From: Tamarix chinensis
Lineage: Eukaryota > Streptophyta > Magnoliopsida > Caryophyllales > Tamaricaceae
Assembly (NCBI GenBank): GCA_030549775.1
Contig: CM060173.1
Coordinates: 28,958,032 to 29,022,031, forward strand
DNA: 64,000 nt
Reading direction: 5' to 3'
Shown: piece by piece, positions 60,774-64,000 of the stretch
Layout of the letters: each line of letters begins with the position of its first letter
Numbering within the stretch: position 1 is the stretch's first letter
The notes under the pieces: generated by a model
The model's input: only the letters and a program-made list of their open reading frames with translations
The model's database searches: none
Told to the model about the DNA's origin: nothing
Position numbers and translations under genes: made by a program

Positions 60774-61250
60774 ATAATATTTAATTATTTTTATCAATCA
60801 CATCATCAATTATTTATATTTTATATTATTTAAATTTTAATTTATATCAATCTATATATAATAATTACTAATATTTAATAAAAATATATATAGTTAATTT
60901 GTAATTTGAATTATTTTTAAAATAAAATATTATATTTGATTTTAGTTTTTCTACTACAATATTAATAATTCATAAAAATATATAAAATTCAAAAAATCTA
61001 TTATATAAATATTATAACGGAATACAAATATAATAACCTTACAAAAATATAAATATCTTCAGTATACGTAAATATTAAAACATAGAGAATCAACACAAAT
61101 ACAAACTAATTATCGTATTCAAATTGTCATATTTATTTTCATTAAGTAGGATTTAAGTTGATGGGACAAAACACGACTGATAACTTGAGTAATTCTTTAA
61201 AGGTATGAATTTACACCCGCTATCAAACCATGACTAATCGTAGGATATGT
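60774..61250. other. AT-rich spacer
   Basis: Very AT-rich sequence between the copia element and Harbinger relic 2. No feature supported beyond the target duplication at 60774-60778. Confidence 0.5.
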
Positions 61251-61259
61251 TACATTATT

Positions 61260-62420
61260 ATTATAATTGTAGTAAAAAATATTTGGAAAAGAATCACCTA
61301 AATATGTATCTTTTTTATCCTCAACAATCTTGTTATGTAATCTGATGCTCACACACATTGTCTGTTTTATTGTCTTCATGTCTCAAACACGTGATAGTTG
61401 CGAAAAATTATAAAATGTCCTTGTAGCACTTAAAATGCATGTTCAAACATCTTTTCTAGTAGATTTTTGATACTTCACAAATAACTTTTTCTTTGATCCT
61501 TGAGGAAGTAGTATACTTTTGAAAAATATTGACCAATTTGAATATATGACATATGCTGATAATATAAGATGATATTATGTGTCGTTCACCATATAATGAG
61601 TTTCTGGTGCCCATCCTTCATAAATGTCGTTAAATACTAGTGAACAAGCGAGAATATTAATATCATTATTTGACCCAAAATATCCAAAAAATGTGTGTCA
61701 TATGACTCATATCCAAAGATCTTTGGTTGTAAGGGCTTCTAATATAACTGTCGGGACACCATGGTCATCACGAGGAAATTGAAATTTCCATGCAACGGAA
61801 TAATTTTTTCACTCCTAATGCATGTAATCAATACTTCCCATTATACCAAGAAAGCCACGTCTTTTACCAATTTCAAGTAGGCATCGAACATCATCGACAT
61901 CGGGTCTTCTTAAATATTGGGAAGTAAATAAGTAATTCACAACCTGAATGAAATACCTTAAGCATTCAAGAGTTGTTGATTCTCCAACGCACATATATTC
62001 ATCTATGCAATCAGTTGGCATTCTATATGCCAGCATGCGTAATGGAGAAAGTCCATTTTTATCAATTGCATCATGCCTCATTTAAAAATATGGATAGTAA
62101 TTAGTAACAACTTTAACAACTCTAATGAATAAGGATCTTCTCATTTTAAATCTACGATGAAACTGAGTTGAGTTTTATGTTGGATTATTGAAGAAATAAT
62201 TATTATATAATATTCGATGACCTTCTTCATGATCCCGATTAATGAAGACTCATTGTTTTCTTCTATTTTGATTGACCCTCTCAATTTCGACTATAACATC
62301 TTTGAGAGTTGTATCTATTGATTCAGCAACTAATATATCATCAGGAGTTGTAGAGTCATCAAAAGACGAATCAGTTGATAAGTATGGAGAAATATTTGAA
62401 TGAGATGTGAGGAGAGTGAT
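61260..62420 (-). pseudogene. PIF/Harbinger transposase, nearly full length but decayed (relic 2)
   Basis: Minus-strand translation gives, in order: SSFDDSTTPDDILVAESID, RDHEEGHRILYNNYFFNN, FHRRFKMRRSLFIRVVKVV, RHDAIDKNGLSPL, DCIDEYMCVGESTTLECLRY, LRRPDVDDVRCLLEIGKRRG, FLGIMGSIDYMH, WKFQFPRDDHGVPTVILEAL, SNNDINILACSLVFNDIYEG, APETHYMVND, LLPQGSKKKLFVKYQKSTRK and LHNKIVEDKKDTY. These are the conserved blocks of Harbinger DDE nucleases, including the region around the catalytic aspartates (the first D of GSIDYMH and the SNNDIN block). Stops occur at several places and at least one frameshift lies near 61380. The family normally works with a Myb-like partner protein, which is found upstream at 63480-64000. 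Confidence 0.92.
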
Positions 62421-62488
62421 TATATATTTTCTTCTATTTTATCCAATATAAGTTGTGAATGTATATGAAAGAGAGTTATCTATTTATA

Positions 62489-62815
62489 GATATGTGTAAG
62501 GGAATAAAATGATACATTATCACATGGGATTTCAGGCAATTTATGTAAGTTGATGTGACAATACAATAATTGATATGTGTAAGGGAATCAAATGGGACAT
62601 TATCACATGAGCTTCAAGCAATGCATGTATGTTGAGGTGACAATACAATGACTGATATGTGTAAGGGAATCAAATGATACATTATTACATGGACTTCAGG
62701 CAATTTATATATGTTGAGATGACAATACAATGATTGATATATGGATTTGAATCAAATGGTACAGTATCACATGGGCTTTAGGTATTTTTTCCTTATAAAT
62801 TCAGAACTTCAACCC
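62489..62815. repeat. 82-bp minisatellite upstream of Harbinger relic 2
   Basis: GATATGTGTAAGGGAAT-type unit starts at 62489, 62572, 62654 and (diverged) 62736, giving periods of 83, 82 and 82 bp. Shared internal phrases are ATTATCACATGG, CTTCAGGCAAT and GTTGAGGTGACAATACAAT. It sits between the transposase and its partner gene, just upstream of the transposase start. Confidence 0.92.
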
Positions 62816-63479
62816 CCAATCATTCACATTTTATAGTAAAAACAAATAAGTCACTAATATCATCATCTTCAAGTGCTTCAAATTCTATTCCTCTAACATG
62901 CAACAATTCATACATTGTCATTATTCTGATAGGGTTGCCAAGCTAAGAATTTCACATAGTGAAAGTAACCATTTTCGTTTATACTAAAAGTATTGGACAT
63001 GCAATTATTTTGTATGGGCTCCACTGTCACCTCTAATATCATCTCCAAACCTTATGGTCTAACCCCCGATTGAGCGATGTCAATGAAGATATCTTATAAT
63101 TGGTTGAAATTTTGAAGGATGATATCTTTAAACTCAAACAAGAAGTGAAAGAATTGAAGAAAATCAAAGCCTATGGAATTAGGATGGGTATTAGAGTAAT
63201 TTTTTAAATTATCATCATTTTTACAAAAATATAATCAGTGCTATGAGTTGTTGTTTTAAAAAGTAGAGTTACTTTAATAAAATTGTGCCATACACGTTTG
63301 GTGCATTTAGTTAATTTATCATAAAAATTAAACATTCATAGATAAGGATAAATATTACAACAACTAATACTTTCAAATAATACATAAATTACGATAAATA
63401 ACATAATAGAATTACGAAAACATAAATTACACATCTATTAAACAATTCATTAAAAAAATACATAAAAATAATAGAATTA
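62816..63479. other. Non-coding interval of Harbinger relic 2
   Basis: No supported gene. A plus-strand stretch near 63105-63180 reads ILKDDIFKLKQEVKELKK, a short coiled-coil-like run, but the frame is closed on both sides. Confidence 0.4.
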
Positions 63480-64000
63480 AGGATTCTCCATCATTCTTCT
63501 CATGGCTACTGCATATAAGATTTGATGATTTACTTTTTCTTGGTCATTTATATCATACGTGTCGACAAATTATTGTCATGCCTAAATTTTTTTCCTTCAA
63601 TAGCCTTTGTTTAGCCCTATACTATTTTTTTCAGTCCTATCATTCTCCCTATCTATTTTCATTTTCTCTAATCTTCTATTTCGTTATCTAGAAATTTCCA
63701 ACAACCCATTGATATTTGAACCTAAGCCTTCAGATTAGCTACTTTCTTTTGCCTTTCCCCTTGATTTTTACTTTGCTTATTTTTGTCCTATAGGTCACTC
63801 TAATGGAAATTCAATCTCCAAAGTATTAGGGGTAGATGAATCATTGTATGCACTTGAATTTGAAACATTTGTTCGCTTTAATGTAGAAGCTTGCCTACTA
63901 CCTTAATTCATTATCATCCATTTTGGATGGATCTTTACAAGTTTCTATATACTTTCACTGCTAAACAGGCTATTATACCTTGTTCTATATTCTTTATGCA
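63480..64000 (-). pseudogene. Harbinger second ORF (Myb-like / NAM-associated C-terminal region), decayed, cut by the window edge
   Basis: On the minus strand 63700-63880 reads NSSAYNDSSTPNTLEIEFPL, then stop-PIGQK-stop-AK-stop-KSRGKAKESS-stop-SEGLGSNINGLLEIS, then RNRRLEKMKIDREND. This matches the NSSAY-SSS-NT--IEFP-(E)RPIGQKAAKRKGKGKA segment followed by an E-R-LE-MK coiled-coil stretch, the hallmark of the NAM-associated C-terminal domain in the Myb-like protein that accompanies Harbinger transposases. Several stops show decay. The DNA-binding N-terminus would lie beyond 64000. Same strand and order as in intact elements. Confidence 0.75.

Noticed and set aside
1..64000. tRNA, rRNA, organelle-derived insertions, CRISPR or bacterial-type operons
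   Set aside because: Looked for characteristic conserved strings and layouts and saw none; a covariance-model search would be needed to exclude small RNA genes.

Overview
This is nuclear DNA of a flowering plant, most likely a eudicot; the species cannot be fixed from the sequence alone. The evidence is a spliced gene with plant-type GT-AG introns, a plant-specific DHHC S-acyltransferase architecture, and a background crowded with plant transposon families (Ty3-type giant LTRs, Ty1/copia, LINE, PIF/Harbinger, many MITEs) in AT-rich sequence. No operons, phage genes or CRISPR arrays are present.

Layout. 1-3713: a minus-strand giant LTR, cut by the window edge, holding a TTACCA/ACCCTT minisatellite and a purine-rich block. 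3735-6751: a decayed PIF/Harbinger transposase on the plus strand, preceded by a degenerate tandem repeat. 8077-8580: an inverted-repeat (foldback) element. 9380-10690: a SIRE/Maximus-like LTR relic. 11246-11717: a MITE. 12684-14681: a gene neighbourhood made of a tandemly duplicated promoter segment, a short upstream ORF, an intact intronless six-TM membrane protein gene (13185-14228) and a MITE after the stop codon. 14931-18545: a decayed LINE with a MITE nested in its reverse transcriptase. 18878-22390: MITEs, one nested in another, plus duplicated segments. 24321-28490: the best-supported gene, a nine-exon DHHC palmitoyltransferase of the PAT21/PAT22 type on the minus strand, all exon joins in frame (629 codons). 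29111-33180: non-coding flank.

33180-52248 is an LTR graveyard. At least five related LTR copies can be told apart by a shared 3' end (GGGGGTGTTACA type). One at 37824-40684 is a solo LTR with a near-identical 5-bp target duplication; another at 46945-51284 is the inverted partner of the one at 1-3713. I recognised no gag-pol sequence of this family in the window. 56068-60773: a structurally complete but coding-dead Ty1/copia element with perfect 5-bp target duplication, two short LTRs and an initiator-tRNA-Met primer site. 61260-64000: a second, minus-strand Harbinger relic with both of its usual genes (transposase and the NAM-associated/Myb-like partner), separated by an 82-bp minisatellite.

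Only two host protein genes are well supported. Both lie in the 13-29 kb gene island; the rest is mobile-element-derived or unassigned AT-rich DNA. Long open frames inside LTRs (pyrimidine-rich tracts, minisatellites) are treated as chance.
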